A stretch of 64,000 nucleotides of DNA from JAHEJA01 sp965656445 (GTDB lineage: Bacteria; Pseudomonadota; Alphaproteobacteria; Rhodobacterales; Rhodobacteraceae). Of the stretch, positions 50,728-60,197 are shown piece by piece. The first letter of the stretch is position 1. Every line of letters begins with the position of its first letter. A model generated the notes under the pieces. It did not search any database. It had not been told where the DNA came from and was given only the letters and a program-made list of their open reading frames with translations. The DNA lies in NCBI GenBank assembly GCA_965656445.1, contig CBFHKO010000002.1:248001-312000 (forward strand), written 5' to 3'. The position numbers were made by a program, and so were the translations under genes.

Positions 50728-51102
50728 ATGCGCAATGCTGTGTTCGCACTTGCCTTAGGCCTTGCCTCATCTGTTCAGGCACAACAACTCACTGGGCAAG
50801 CCGATGGCGCTATTTTGCGCGGACTTGATAAAGTGAGCGGCACAGTAAACGATGTCACTCTCCCTGTTGGGAGCGAGGTCAAATTGGGCTTCATGACAGT
50901 GAAACTGTCGGAATGCCGCTACCCTAAAAACAACCCGTCAGGCGATGCTTTTGCGCATTTAACCATCACTCAAGATGGACATGACGCACCGGCATTCAGC
51001 GGCTGGATGACGGCCTCATCTCCTGCGCTAAACCCGCTTGATCATTCCCGTTATGATGTCTGGGTGCTTCGCTGCGCGATTGCTAAAACGTCTTCTGAAT
51101 AA
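50728..51102 (+). CDS. DUF2155 exported protein
   Basis: 124 aa. Signal peptide (MRNAVFALALGLASSVQA) followed by the DUF2155 domain (LRGLDKVSGTVNDVTLPVGSEVKLGFMTVKLSECRYPKNNPSGDAFAHLTI... GWMTASSPALNPLDHSRYDVWVLRC). Two cysteines may form a disulfide. It starts two bases after the mlaD stop, so the two are likely linked in envelope maintenance. The last 52 bases overlap the convergent aat gene. Confidence 0.85.
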   Translation: MRNAVFALALGLASSVQAQQLTGQADGAILRGLDKVSGTVNDVTLPVGSEVKLGFMTVKLSECRYPKNNPSGDAFAHLTITQDGHDAPAFSGWMTASSPALNPLDHSRYDVWVLRCAIAKTSSE

Positions 51103-51692
51103 GTGTCATCTAAAAAATTAGCCCGTTGTGACACGGCGCGCGCAAGGCGCTTGTGGTAGTTTGACCGCGAAATCTCAATAGCACCGAGGGAAGCCAAATG
51201 TGGAGTGATGAACTGTGTGTCAAAAAGGCTGAACCCCGTTGATCGCAGTCGATGGACCAAATAAGCTAGCGCTATTTTTGAGGCATCTCTCTCTTTTGAA
51301 AACATGCTTTCGCCAAAAAAGGCGCCACCAGCAACCACACCATAAACGCCCCCGATCAGGCTCTCGTCGCGCCAAACTTCTAACGAATGCGCCTGTCCCA
51401 TATGATGTAGGGCACAGTAGAGGTCAAATATTTGATCGTTGATCCATGTTTCTTCACGATCAGCGCAGGCGAGAACGACATTTGCAAAATCGTGATTGAC
51501 CCGAACCGTATAGTTTCGTTGTTTGATCGTTCGGGCAAGGCTGCGAGAGACATAAAACCCGTTCAGAGGAAAGATACCACGACGTTTGGGATCCACCCAA
51601 AATAGCTCAGGATCGTCGCGTCCTTCGGCCATTGGAAAGACACCTGCTTTATAGGCTTGAAGTAAGAGGTTTGGCGTTAATCCAACAGTCAT
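51051..51692 (-). CDS. aat: Leucyl/phenylalanyl-tRNA-protein transferase
   Basis: 213 aa. Adds Leu or Phe to the N terminus of proteins bearing N-terminal Arg or Lys, marking them for Clp degradation. Family blocks LLLQAYKAGVFPMAEGRDDPELFWVDPKRRGIFPL, SLEVWRDESLIGGVYGVVAGGAFFGESMFS and FSLFDTQFITPHLASLGAIEISR are intact. Tail-to-tail overlap of 52 bp with DUF2155. Downstream of accC in transcription order, with about 100 bp between. Confidence 0.95.
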   Translation of the reverse strand: MTVGLTPNLLLQAYKAGVFPMAEGRDDPELFWVDPKRRGIFPLNGFYVSRSLARTIKQRNYTVRVNHDFANVVLACADREETWINDQIFDLYCALHHMGQAHSLEVWRDESLIGGVYGVVAGGAFFGESMFSKERDASKIALAYLVHRLRSTGFSLFDTQFITPHLASLGAIEISRSNYHKRLARAVSQRANFLDDTYSEDVLAIAQRSTQTS

Positions 51693-51792
51693 AGCAGTTC
51701 ATAAGATGTGCGTTTCTTAAACCGTGCCAGATGATGATCAGGAACACAAGCAACTGACCAAAAGGGCGCCCGATGGGACGCCCCTTAATCTA

Positions 51793-53139
51793 TTATGCGA
51801 ATTGTTTTTCGAGCCAGTGTTCCAGCCAGTGAATGTTATACTCACCGCTATGAATGTCGCCTTCTTCCAAGAGCGCGTGGAAAAGGGGCACTGTTGTATC
51901 CACACCATCAACGATCAGCTCACCCAAAGCGCGATGTAACCGCGCAATTGCCTCTGGACGGTTGCGACCGTGGACGATCAATTTACCAATTAAGCTGTCG
52001 TAATAGGGCGGAATAGAATAGCCATCATAAAGTGCACTATCCATGCGAACACCTAAACCACCGGGCGCATGGTAATGTGTGATCTTACCAGGGCAGGGGC
52101 TAAAGTTAGGCAGCTTTTCGGCATTGATGCGCACTTCGATCGCATGACCGTTAATCGTGAGGTCGTCCTGTTCCCAAGACATATCCAACCCAGCGGCCAC
52201 ACGGATTTGTTCACGCACGAGATCAACACCAAAGATGCCTTCGGTCACAGGGTGTTCCACCTGCAAACGTGTGTTCATCTCGATGAAATAGAATTCGCCG
52301 TTTTCATAGAGAAATTCGATTGTACCGGCACCGATATAGTTGATGCGTGCAACCGCATCTGCACAGGTTTTCCCGATGCGCGCGCGCTCTTCTTCGGTAA
52401 TGCAGGGGCCGGGCGCTTCTTCAAAGACTTTTTGGTGGCGGCGCTGAAGCGAACAATCGCGTTCGCCCAAATGCACAGCCTTGCCTTTGCCATCGCCAAA
52501 GACTTGGATTTCAATATGGCGCGGCGTGGTGAGGTATTTTTCGATATAGACCTCATCATTGCCAAAGGCAGCTTTGCCCTCAGAACGGGCTGTCATAAAC
52601 GCGCTTTCCATCTCAGAGGCATTAAGCGCCACTTTCATACCGCGACCACCGCCACCGGCTGTGGCCTTGATGATCACAGGATATCCAATTTCTTCACCGA
52701 TGCGCTTGGCATCTTCGAGGGTTGGGACACCACCGTCAGAGCCTGGAACACAAGGGACACCGAGGTCCTTCATCGTGTCTTTGGCGGTAATCTTGTCGCC
52801 CATGATACGGATGTGTTCGGCTGTTGGGCCGATAAAGGCGATACCGTGGTCTTCTAGAGCTTGGACGAAACGCGCGTTTTCGGACAGAAAGCCGTAGCCG
52901 GGGTGAATGGCCTGAGCACCAGTGATTTCGCATGCAGCGATGATCGAGGGAATAGAGAGATAGCTATCTGTGCTTGAGGGCGGTCCAATACAAACAGATT
53001 CATCCGCCATTCGAACATGCATTGCATCTGTGTCTGCTGTTGAATGAACCGCAACAGATTTGATGCCCATTTCGCGACACGCGCGGATTACGCGGAGCGC
53101 AATTTCGCCTCGGTTAGCGATAAGGATTTTATCAAACAT
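51793..53139 (-). CDS. accC: Biotin carboxylase of acetyl-CoA carboxylase
   Basis: 448 aa ATP-grasp enzyme that carboxylates the biotin on AccB. MFDKILIANRGEIALRVIRACREMGI is the canonical N terminus; ATP-grasp glycine-rich loop KATAGGGGRGMKVA, HIEIQVFGDGKG, GERDCSLQRRHQKVFEEAPGP and FIEMNTRLQVEHPVTE are present. Start at 53139, an upstream frame to 53193 is not supported. It follows accB by 10 bp. Confidence 0.97.
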   Translation of the reverse strand: MFDKILIANRGEIALRVIRACREMGIKSVAVHSTADTDAMHVRMADESVCIGPPSSTDSYLSIPSIIAACEITGAQAIHPGYGFLSENARFVQALEDHGIAFIGPTAEHIRIMGDKITAKDTMKDLGVPCVPGSDGGVPTLEDAKRIGEEIGYPVIIKATAGGGGRGMKVALNASEMESAFMTARSEGKAAFGNDEVYIEKYLTTPRHIEIQVFGDGKGKAVHLGERDCSLQRRHQKVFEEAPGPCITEEERARIGKTCADAVARINYIGAGTIEFLYENGEFYFIEMNTRLQVEHPVTEGIFGVDLVREQIRVAAGLDMSWEQDDLTINGHAIEVRINAEKLPNFSPCPGKITHYHAPGGLGVRMDSALYDGYSIPPYYDSLIGKLIVHGRNRPEAIARLHRALGELIVDGVDTTVPLFHALLEEGDIHSGEYNIHWLEHWLEKQFA

Positions 53140-53149
53140 CTGGCTGACC

Positions 53150-53641
53150 TTATTCGACGATGACCAAAGGTGTGCCGAATTCAACTGCGGCACCGTCTTC
53201 GACCAAGATACGTTTCACAGTTCCTGATTTTGGCGCAGGAATGTGGTTCATCGTTTTCATGGCTTCGACGATCAACAATGTATCCCCTTCGTTGACGCTT
53301 GCGCCGACAGAGATGAAGGATGGCGCGCCTGGTTCCGCCTGCATGTAAACAGTGCCAACCATTGGTGAGCTTACCGCACCTGGGTGGGAGGCTGGATCCT
53401 CTGATGCGGCTGGAGCCGCTGCTGGGGCCGCCGCTGCAAGTGCAGCCGCGACAGGGGCCGCAGCAACAGCAACGGGCGCTTGTTGGGTCACAACATTTGT
53501 TTGACGGCTGACGCGAACGCTTAGGCTGTCGTCTTCGCCAAATTCACGTGTCACTTCGAGTTCAGTCAGCTCGTTTTCTTTTAAGAGTTCGGCTAGAGCC
53601 TGAATAAAGGCTACATCATCGTCACGTGTTTTTTTTGTCAT
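53150..53641 (-). CDS. accB: Biotin carboxyl carrier protein
   Basis: 163 aa. Biotinylated Lys129 lies in the EAMKTMN motif, preceded by the long Ala/Pro-rich linker (about 54-84) and the thumb region of the BCCP fold. Ribosome-binding site GAGGACC before the ATG at 53641; an upstream TTG start (53653) is less likely. First step of fatty acid synthesis with AccC. Confidence 0.96.
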   Translation of the reverse strand: MTKKTRDDDVAFIQALAELLKENELTELEVTREFGEDDSLSVRVSRQTNVVTQQAPVAVAAAPVAAALAAAAPAAAPAASEDPASHPGAVSSPMVGTVYMQAEPGAPSFISVGASVNEGDTLLIVEAMKTMNHIPAPKSGTVKRILVEDGAAVEFGTPLVIVE

Positions 53642-53907
53642 AGTGGTCCTCAAGCGTCCTGTTCAGATGTTTTTGCTCAGTTATGGCTTTCGTCTGTATA
53701 TTCCAAGGGGAATTTCGATAAAAGCACAATTGGTTAGCATTTAAATAAGAATTTGCCGAAATGCACATGTTTATTTTGGGAAATTTTGAATTTGGACGTC
53801 ACTCTTGGTCATTGATGCGCGTTTTTATGACGTGAGGAACACCCTTGTATTGTCATTCAAGACTGCGTTTTATGAAGAAGACAGGGGACAGTAATCGAGG
53901 GTCGGCT

Positions 53908-55413
53908 ATGAATATCGCGCTTTATTTGGAACGGATTTCTCAGATTGCACCAGAGAGGGATGCGCTCTTTTCGGGGCGCGAGAGTTTGGCGACCTATGGC
54001 GAATTTGCGCGTCATACCCGCCGAGCGGCCTCTTGGTTGCGCGCTCAGGGTATTGTGGCAGGGGATCGCGTCGCAATTTTTATGAAGAACGATCCTGATT
54101 ATTTGGTTTTGCAATATGCGATCTGGTATCTTGGAGCGGTGGCGGTCCCAATCAATGCCAAGCTCCATGCAAAAGAGGCGGCTTGGATCATTGAGAATTC
54201 AGGGACCAAGCTCACCTTTGTGTCGGATGCGTTTTATGATGAGCTATCCTCTGTTGTCACGTCATCCCGTTGCATCCCAGTATCGGGTTTTGGATTTGCG
54301 GCCGATTTTCAGGATGACGATCAAGGCTGCGTTTCTCGCTCTGGGGATAATTTGGCCTGGTTGTTTTACACCTCAGGAACGACAGGACGTCCCAAAGGAG
54401 TGATGATTACGCATCGCATGCTTCGAACAATGGCCCTGTGTTATTTCACGGATGCAGATCAGGTCACATCCCAAGATACCGCCCTCTATGCCGCGCCTAT
54501 GTCGCATGGGGCGGGGATTTATAACATCATGCATGTGATGATGGGGGCAAAACATGTTTTCCCTCTCACTGGAGGATTTGACGAAGCTGAGATATTTGAT
54601 CTGGCCAAACATCACCGCTCTGTCCACATGTTTGCAGCGCCAACAATGGTGAAACGCCTCACCGAAGTTGCCAAAGCAACGGGTGAGACAGGCGAGGGGC
54701 TGCGCACGATCGTATATGCGGGTGGGCCGATGTATGTGACGGATATTATCGAAGCCGTCGATCATTTTGGCGATATCTTTGTTCAGATTTATGGCCAAGG
54801 CGAATGCCCCATGGCGATAACAGCTCTGTCGCGTCACGATGTCAGCGACCGCAACCACCCGCGGTGGCGCGAACGGATTGCCTCGGTTGGACGGGCGCAA
54901 TCCGCAGTCGAGGTCAAGATTGGGGATGCAGAGGGACAGGAGCTACCCATTGGGGAGATTGGCGAAATCATGGTGCGCGGCGATGCAGTAATGCCGGGAT
55001 ATTGGAATAACCCTGAGGCAACGGCGCAAACATTGATTGAGGAATGGTTAATCACGGGGGATATGGGCTCGATTGATGCGGAGGGCTATGTCACCATGCA
55101 TGATCGTTCTAAAGACATGATCATCTCTGGCGGAAGCAACATCTATCCTCGAGAGGTCGAAGAAGTGCTCTTGCAGCATCCAAGTCTTCGTGAGGTCGCA
55201 GTTATTGGCGTACCTAGTGAGGAGTGGGGCGAAATTGTCGTGGCGTTTGTTGTGCTGCAAGACGGGGCCGAGTTAATCGCTGAGGACTTGGATGCCCATT
55301 GTCTGGGATCAATCGCGCGTTTTAAGCGACCTAAATCGTACCGTGTGATTGAGGCCTTGCCCAAAAATAACTACGGGAAAATTTTGAAAACTAAACTACG
55401 AGAGATGGCATAA
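53908..55413 (+). CDS. AMP-dependent acyl-CoA synthetase
   Basis: 501 aa ANL-superfamily ligase. Motifs: LFYTSGTTGRPKGVMITH (P-loop, about 155-172), YGQGECPMAI, GDMGSIDAEGYVTMHDRSKDMIISGGSNIYPREVEE and the catalytic lysine of PKNNYGKILKTKL at the C terminus. The short N terminus and total length resemble medium/long-chain or aromatic acyl-CoA ligases. Start at 53908, with GAGG upstream; an open frame to 53845 adds 21 residues without support. Convergent with acs; substrate unknown. Confidence 0.85.
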   Translation: MNIALYLERISQIAPERDALFSGRESLATYGEFARHTRRAASWLRAQGIVAGDRVAIFMKNDPDYLVLQYAIWYLGAVAVPINAKLHAKEAAWIIENSGTKLTFVSDAFYDELSSVVTSSRCIPVSGFGFAADFQDDDQGCVSRSGDNLAWLFYTSGTTGRPKGVMITHRMLRTMALCYFTDADQVTSQDTALYAAPMSHGAGIYNIMHVMMGAKHVFPLTGGFDEAEIFDLAKHHRSVHMFAAPTMVKRLTEVAKATGETGEGLRTIVYAGGPMYVTDIIEAVDHFGDIFVQIYGQGECPMAITALSRHDVSDRNHPRWRERIASVGRAQSAVEVKIGDAEGQELPIGEIGEIMVRGDAVMPGYWNNPEATAQTLIEEWLITGDMGSIDAEGYVTMHDRSKDMIISGGSNIYPREVEEVLLQHPSLREVAVIGVPSEEWGEIVVAFVVLQDGAELIAEDLDAHCLGSIARFKRPKSYRVIEALPKNNYGKILKTKLREMA

Positions 55414-55442
55414 AAAAACCGAGGTCAGAGCCTCGGTTTTTT
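55412..55442. terminator. Bidirectional terminator between the acyl-CoA ligase and acs
   Basis: AAAAAACCGAGG / CCTCGGTTTTTT, 6-nt loop TCAGAG, symmetrical A and T runs, serving both convergent genes. Confidence 0.92.
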
Positions 55443-55461
55443 CGCGTGCTTTCAGCAGAGC

Positions 55462-57402
55462 TTAGCGGTTCATGCGGTTTTCGATCAAATCGTCCACGAC
55501 GGAGGGGTCTGCCAATGTGGATGTATCCCCCAAGGCGCCAAAGTCGTTTTCAGCGATCTTGCGCAAGATGCGGCGCATGATTTTGCCAGACCGTGTTTTT
55601 GGCAGGCCAGGGGCCCATTGGATCAAATCAGGCGACGCGATTGGGCCGATTTCTTTGCGCACCCAGTTGCGCAACTCAGTGCGTAACTCGTCTGTGTATT
55701 CTTCACCATTCATCAAGGTGACATAGCAATAGATGCCTTGGCCTTTGATGTCGTGTGGGTAACCAACAACGGCGGCCTCGGACACTTTGGCATGTGCAAC
55801 AAGCGCGCTTTCGACTTCGGCGGTGCCCATGCGGTGACCCGAAACATTGATCACATCGTCAACACGACCCGTGATCCAGTAATAGCCATCTTCGTCCCGA
55901 CGACATCCGTCCCCAGTGAAATAATAGCCTTTGTAATCGCTGAAATAGGTCTTCACGAAGCGCTCATGATCGCCATAAACTGTGCGCATTTGGCCAGGCC
56001 AGCTGTCTTTCATGCACAGAACACCTTCGGCTGCTGTTTCATGGATTTCGGCCCCTGATTGCGGATCAAGGATGACAGGCTCGACACCAAAGAACGGAGT
56101 CGTACACGACCCTGGTTTTGTTGCTGTGGCACCTGGAAGCGGGGTCATGAGATGACCCCCAGTCTCAGTTTGCCACCACGTATCAACAATCGGGCAGGTG
56201 CCTTTGCCGACAACGTCATTATACCAATTCCATGCTTCTGGGTTGATCGGCTCACCAACGGTTCCCAAAACCTTCAACGAGGACAGGTCGCATTTTTCAA
56301 CAAACTCTGGACCCTTAGCCATCAAGGCACGGATCGCGGTTGGGGCGGTGTAGAATTGATTGACTTTGTGCTTTTCACAGACCTGCCAGAAACGGGAGGC
56401 ATCTGGGTAGGTTGGCACGCCTTCGAACATCAATGTCGTCGCGCCATTGGCCAGCGGGCCATAAACGATATAGCTGTGACCTGTGACCCAGCCAACATCC
56501 GCAGTACACCAGTAAATGTCGCCATCATGGTAGTCGAACACCAATTCATGCGTCATTGAGGCCCAAACCAAATAGCCGCCTGTGGTATGAACAACACCTT
56601 TTGGCGCACCAGTGGAGCCGGATGTATAAAGGATAAAGAGCGGGTCTTCTGCATTCATCGCTTCTGGGGCGCAGTCCGCTGAGGCAGAGCCCATTGCCGC
56701 CGTGTAGGAATGATCACGACCGTCTTTCATGCCGACATCACCGCCGGTCCGTTCAACAACCAATGTGTTGACGTCGCCACAAATATCGAGAGCCTTATCA
56801 ACGTTTGTTTTTAGCGGTGTGTTTTTGCCGCCGCGTGGTGCTTCGTCGGCTGTGACGATGAGCGAAGCTTTACAGCCATCAACACGTGCTGCCAAAGCTT
56901 CAGGGGAGAAACCAGCAAAGACGATTGAGTGGATGGCGCCGATACGGGCACAAGCAAGCATCGCATAGGCCGCTTCTGGGATCATCGGCAAATAAAGAAC
57001 AACACGGTCGCCTTTGCTCACGCCCATAGATTTATAGACATTGGCAAGTTTGTTTACGTTTTGCGCAAGCTCATTATAGGTGATGTGCTTGCTTTCTTCT
57101 GGGTTGTCGCCTTCCCAGATGATAGCTGTTTGGTCGCCACGGGTTGCGAGGTGGCGGTCAATACAGTTGGCGGCGACGTTCAATTCACCGTCTTCAAACC
57201 ATTTGATGGACACATCTGGATGCGCGAAATTGACGTTTTTCACCTTGGTGAATGGCGTGATCCAGTCAACGCGCTTGCCGTGCTCTGCCCAAAACGCATC
57301 TTTGTCAGATACGGAGGCGGCATACATGCTGTCATATTGTTCTTTGTTGATATGGGCGTTTGCTGTAAATTCAGCGCTCGGCGGATAGGTTTGGTCGGTC
57401 AT
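55462..57402 (-). CDS. acsA: Acetyl-CoA synthetase
   Basis: 646 aa. Activates acetate to acetyl-CoA via acetyl-AMP. The N terminus (MTDQTYPPSAEFTANAHINKEQYDSMY), P-loop FILYTSGSTGAPKGVVHT, YWCTADVGWVTGHSYIVYGPL, DTWWQTETGG and the acetylatable lysine of TRSGKIMRR are conserved. Start placed at 57402 after AGGGGGG; upstream extension to 57474 is unsupported. It follows livF by 90 bp on the same strand, so co-transcription with the Liv importer is likely. Confidence 0.96.
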   Translation of the reverse strand: MTDQTYPPSAEFTANAHINKEQYDSMYAASVSDKDAFWAEHGKRVDWITPFTKVKNVNFAHPDVSIKWFEDGELNVAANCIDRHLATRGDQTAIIWEGDNPEESKHITYNELAQNVNKLANVYKSMGVSKGDRVVLYLPMIPEAAYAMLACARIGAIHSIVFAGFSPEALAARVDGCKASLIVTADEAPRGGKNTPLKTNVDKALDICGDVNTLVVERTGGDVGMKDGRDHSYTAAMGSASADCAPEAMNAEDPLFILYTSGSTGAPKGVVHTTGGYLVWASMTHELVFDYHDGDIYWCTADVGWVTGHSYIVYGPLANGATTLMFEGVPTYPDASRFWQVCEKHKVNQFYTAPTAIRALMAKGPEFVEKCDLSSLKVLGTVGEPINPEAWNWYNDVVGKGTCPIVDTWWQTETGGHLMTPLPGATATKPGSCTTPFFGVEPVILDPQSGAEIHETAAEGVLCMKDSWPGQMRTVYGDHERFVKTYFSDYKGYYFTGDGCRRDEDGYYWITGRVDDVINVSGHRMGTAEVESALVAHAKVSEAAVVGYPHDIKGQGIYCYVTLMNGEEYTDELRTELRNWVRKEIGPIASPDLIQWAPGLPKTRSGKIMRRILRKIAENDFGALGDTSTLADPSVVDDLIENRMNR

Positions 57403-57492
57403 AATGATGCCCCCCTTAATTCGAATGAGTATCGGATAAGTATGCCGTGCCCCTTGGGAAGTATAGTCGACCAAGGGACAGGGCGATAGCGT

Positions 57493-58230
57493 TTAGATTG
57501 CTAGGTATTCAGCACGGAGTTCCGCGTTATCTAGAACTTCTTTGGCAGAGCCATCAAAGACCACGGAGCCTGTGTCCAAGATCACGGATCTATCAGCTAG
57601 CTCAAGGGCACGAACCGCATTCTGTTCTACGATCACAGTGGTAATGCCTTGTTCTTTAATGATGTTAAGAGTTTTCTCAATTTCATCAACAATAACAGGG
57701 GCCAGACCTTCGTAAGGTTCGTCCAACAACAAAACTTTGATGTCACGTGCCAAGGCGCGTGCAATGGACAGCATTTGTTGTTCACCACCAGACAAAGTAA
57801 TGCCTTCTTGTTTACGACGTTCGCCCAAGCGTGGGAACAACGTGTAGATGCGATCCAAAGACCACCCAATCGGCTCTGCAATTTGCGCAAGCTGAAGGTT
57901 TTCTTCGACTGTGAGGCCTGGAATGATGCGGCGGTCTTCGGGGACCAGTGCCATTCCATGAGCCGCGGCTTCGTAGCTTTTCATGGTGTGAAGGGGCTTG
58001 TGATCAAGCCAGATTTCACCACTGCGGGCTTCTGGGCTGTCCAAGCGTGCAATCGCACGCAATGTCGATGTTTTGCCCGCACCGTTACGACCCAAGAGGG
58101 CCAAGATTTCACCTTCGTGAACGTTAAAGTTCACACCTTGGACGATATAGCTTTCGCCATAATAGGCATGCAAATCCCAAACTGAGAGATATGCAGGTGC
58201 GTGTGTAGCTGTCGCGAGATTTCCGCTCAT
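57493..58230 (-). CDS. livF: Liv-type ABC transporter ATP-binding protein LivF
   Basis: 245 aa. Walker A GRNGAGKTS, signature LSGGEQQML, Walker B LLLDEPYEGLAP. Last subunit gene of a complete branched-chain amino acid-type importer, 11 bp after the LivG-like gene. The imported substrate is not certain; see the binding-protein entry. Confidence 0.9.
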   Translation of the reverse strand: MSGNLATATHAPAYLSVWDLHAYYGESYIVQGVNFNVHEGEILALLGRNGAGKTSTLRAIARLDSPEARSGEIWLDHKPLHTMKSYEAAAHGMALVPEDRRIIPGLTVEENLQLAQIAEPIGWSLDRIYTLFPRLGERRKQEGITLSGGEQQMLSIARALARDIKVLLLDEPYEGLAPVIVDEIEKTLNIIKEQGITTVIVEQNAVRALELADRSVILDTGSVVFDGSAKEVLDNAELRAEYLAI

Positions 58231-58241
58231 GTTTTCTCTCC

Positions 58242-58997
58242 TTAGGCCGATTCGCCAAGATAGGCTTCTTTGACTTTTGGATGGCCTTTGATTTTCTCTG
58301 GAGTATCCTCCACCAAAGGCGTTCCTTGTGCCAACACAGTGATGCGATCCGCGAGGCTGAAGACAACATGCATGTCGTGTTCAATAATCGCGATGGTGAT
58401 GTCACGCTCTTCTTTGATCTGTTTCAAGAGATCAATCGTGTTGTTGGTATCCGCACGCGCCATACCGGCGGTTGGTTCGTCCAACAAGAGCAAGCGTGGA
58501 TCTTGGCTGAGACACATGCCAATTTCCAAACGACGCTTGTCACCACGTGACATAGAGGCCGCGTTCATGTGGCGCTTGTCGATCATATTCATGTCGATCA
58601 AGACCTTTTCAGCCGCTTCAACAACGTCGTTTTGGCCCATGAATGCTTTGATCGGGTCCAATTTGTAGGCGCCATCCCGTTTGGCGAAAATCGGTAACAT
58701 CATGTTTTCCATGACCGTCAAATCCGCAAAGATTTCAGGTGTTTGGAAAACGCGTGAAATCCCCATTTGGCAAATCTCATAGGGCGAACGGCCCAGAACA
58801 GATTGCCCGTCAAACATCACGCTACCTGTGTCGGGAATGAGCTTCCCGATCAAGCAGTTCAGCAATGTTGATTTGCCGGCACCGTTCGGCCCAATAATCG
58901 CGTGGACGGTGTTTTCATGAACGCTTAGGTTTACGTCCCCAAGTGCTTGTAGGCCGCCGAAACGTTTACCTACGTCTTTTACTTCAAGAATACCCAT
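58242..58997 (-). CDS. livG: Liv-type ABC transporter ATP-binding protein LivG
   Basis: 251 aa. Walker A GPNGAGKST and Walker B LLLLDEPTAGM; the signature reads MSRGDKRRLEIGM rather than the LSGGQ/LAYGQQRRLE of classical LivG, a subfamily feature. Adjacent and coupled to livM and livF. Confidence 0.9.
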   Translation of the reverse strand: MGILEVKDVGKRFGGLQALGDVNLSVHENTVHAIIGPNGAGKSTLLNCLIGKLIPDTGSVMFDGQSVLGRSPYEICQMGISRVFQTPEIFADLTVMENMMLPIFAKRDGAYKLDPIKAFMGQNDVVEAAEKVLIDMNMIDKRHMNAASMSRGDKRRLEIGMCLSQDPRLLLLDEPTAGMARADTNNTIDLLKQIKEERDITIAIIEHDMHVVFSLADRITVLAQGTPLVEDTPEKIKGHPKVKEAYLGESA

Positions 58998-59008
58998 TTT
59001 CGTACTCC

Positions 59009-60193
59009 TTATTCTGCAGGTTTATCGTTTGCGGCAGATTTGCCTTTGAAGAGACGCCCAATGCGTTGGCCACCTTCAACCAGACCACCTGGCAAGAAGA
59101 TAACAATCAGCATGAACATAAGACCGAGTGTCAGGTGCCAGCCCTTACCGATGAACGGGTGGATGATGGCAACCATCAAATTCTCAAGCCCGTCTGGCAT
59201 GAAAGAGAACCACTGATGCACGAGGGTGTCGTTGATCTTGGAAAAGATGTTTTCAAAGTATTTGATCAAACCTGCACCAAGTACGGGACCAATCAATGTC
59301 CCAACACCGCCAAGAATTGTCATCAAAACAACTTCACCAGAGGCTGTCCACTGCATCCGCTCAGGACCGGCGAGTGGGTCCATTGCGACCATCAAACCAC
59401 CTGCAAGACCCGCATACATGCCAGAGATAACAAAGCATGCAATCATATAAGGACGCGTGTTAAATCCTGTAAAGGTCAGGCGTTGTTGGTTGGATTTGAT
59501 CGCCGTCAAGGTCAAACCAAAAGGTGAGCGGAAGATGCGAATAGCCAAGTAGAAGGCCAACAACATGACGATACCGCTGAGGTAATAGCCAACGTTGAAT
59601 GTCCAGAGCCAATCGCCGACAGCCAGTTGAAAGCTAGATCCCATTTCCAAGCCAAACAAGCTAGGCGCAGGAATGTTACCTTCGTTAGAGGCTGCGAAAT
59701 CCAAGATACGAGGATCGTTGAGGTTTGTCTGTAGACCCGTTTCACCGCCTGTGATCGGTGTCAAAACAGAAGCCGCCAAAGCAAAGCTCATCTGAGCAAA
59801 GGCAAGTGTCAGGATCGAAAAGTAGATCCCAGAGCGACGCAGCGAGATATATCCGATAAAGAACGAGAAAACGCCAGCAACCAAAGTGGATACGATAATC
59901 GCCGGGATAATGTTGATTGTCAGAAGCTTCAGCGCCCAGACGCCTGCATAGCTACCAGCGCCCAAAAAGGCCGCGTGACCAAAGGATAGGTATCCTGTCA
60001 GACCGAACAAGATGTTAAATCCAATGGCAAAGATGCCAAAGATAACAAAACGTTGCATGAGGTCAGGGTAACCTGCGTTGAATTGTGACAACGCGGATCC
60101 CTCAGGGAAGGGGTTAAGGAAAATTGGTGCTGCGAGTACCATCAAGGCGACGATCAGCAACAACGTGGTGTCTTTTTTAGTTAGACCAAGCAT
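59009..60193 (-). CDS. livM: Liv-type ABC transporter permease LivM
   Basis: 394 aa inner-membrane permease with about eight or nine helices; conserved FNILFGLTGYLSFGHAAFLGAGSYAG near the N terminus and GGLMVAMDPLAGPERMQWTASGEVVLMTILGGVGTLIGPVLGA as the EAA-type region. A longer periplasmic insertion (about 130-175) contains NLNDPRILDFAASNEGN. Begins four bases after livH's stop. Confidence 0.9.
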   Translation of the reverse strand: MLGLTKKDTTLLLIVALMVLAAPIFLNPFPEGSALSQFNAGYPDLMQRFVIFGIFAIGFNILFGLTGYLSFGHAAFLGAGSYAGVWALKLLTINIIPAIIVSTLVAGVFSFFIGYISLRRSGIYFSILTLAFAQMSFALAASVLTPITGGETGLQTNLNDPRILDFAASNEGNIPAPSLFGLEMGSSFQLAVGDWLWTFNVGYYLSGIVMLLAFYLAIRIFRSPFGLTLTAIKSNQQRLTFTGFNTRPYMIACFVISGMYAGLAGGLMVAMDPLAGPERMQWTASGEVVLMTILGGVGTLIGPVLGAGLIKYFENIFSKINDTLVHQWFSFMPDGLENLMVAIIHPFIGKGWHLTLGLMFMLIVIFLPGGLVEGGQRIGRLFKGKSAANDKPAE

Positions 60194-60197
60194 TGAT

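Noticed and set aside
52069..52857. Long forward open frame opposite accC
   Set aside because: Shadow of accC; Phe/His/Asp-rich translation without domains.
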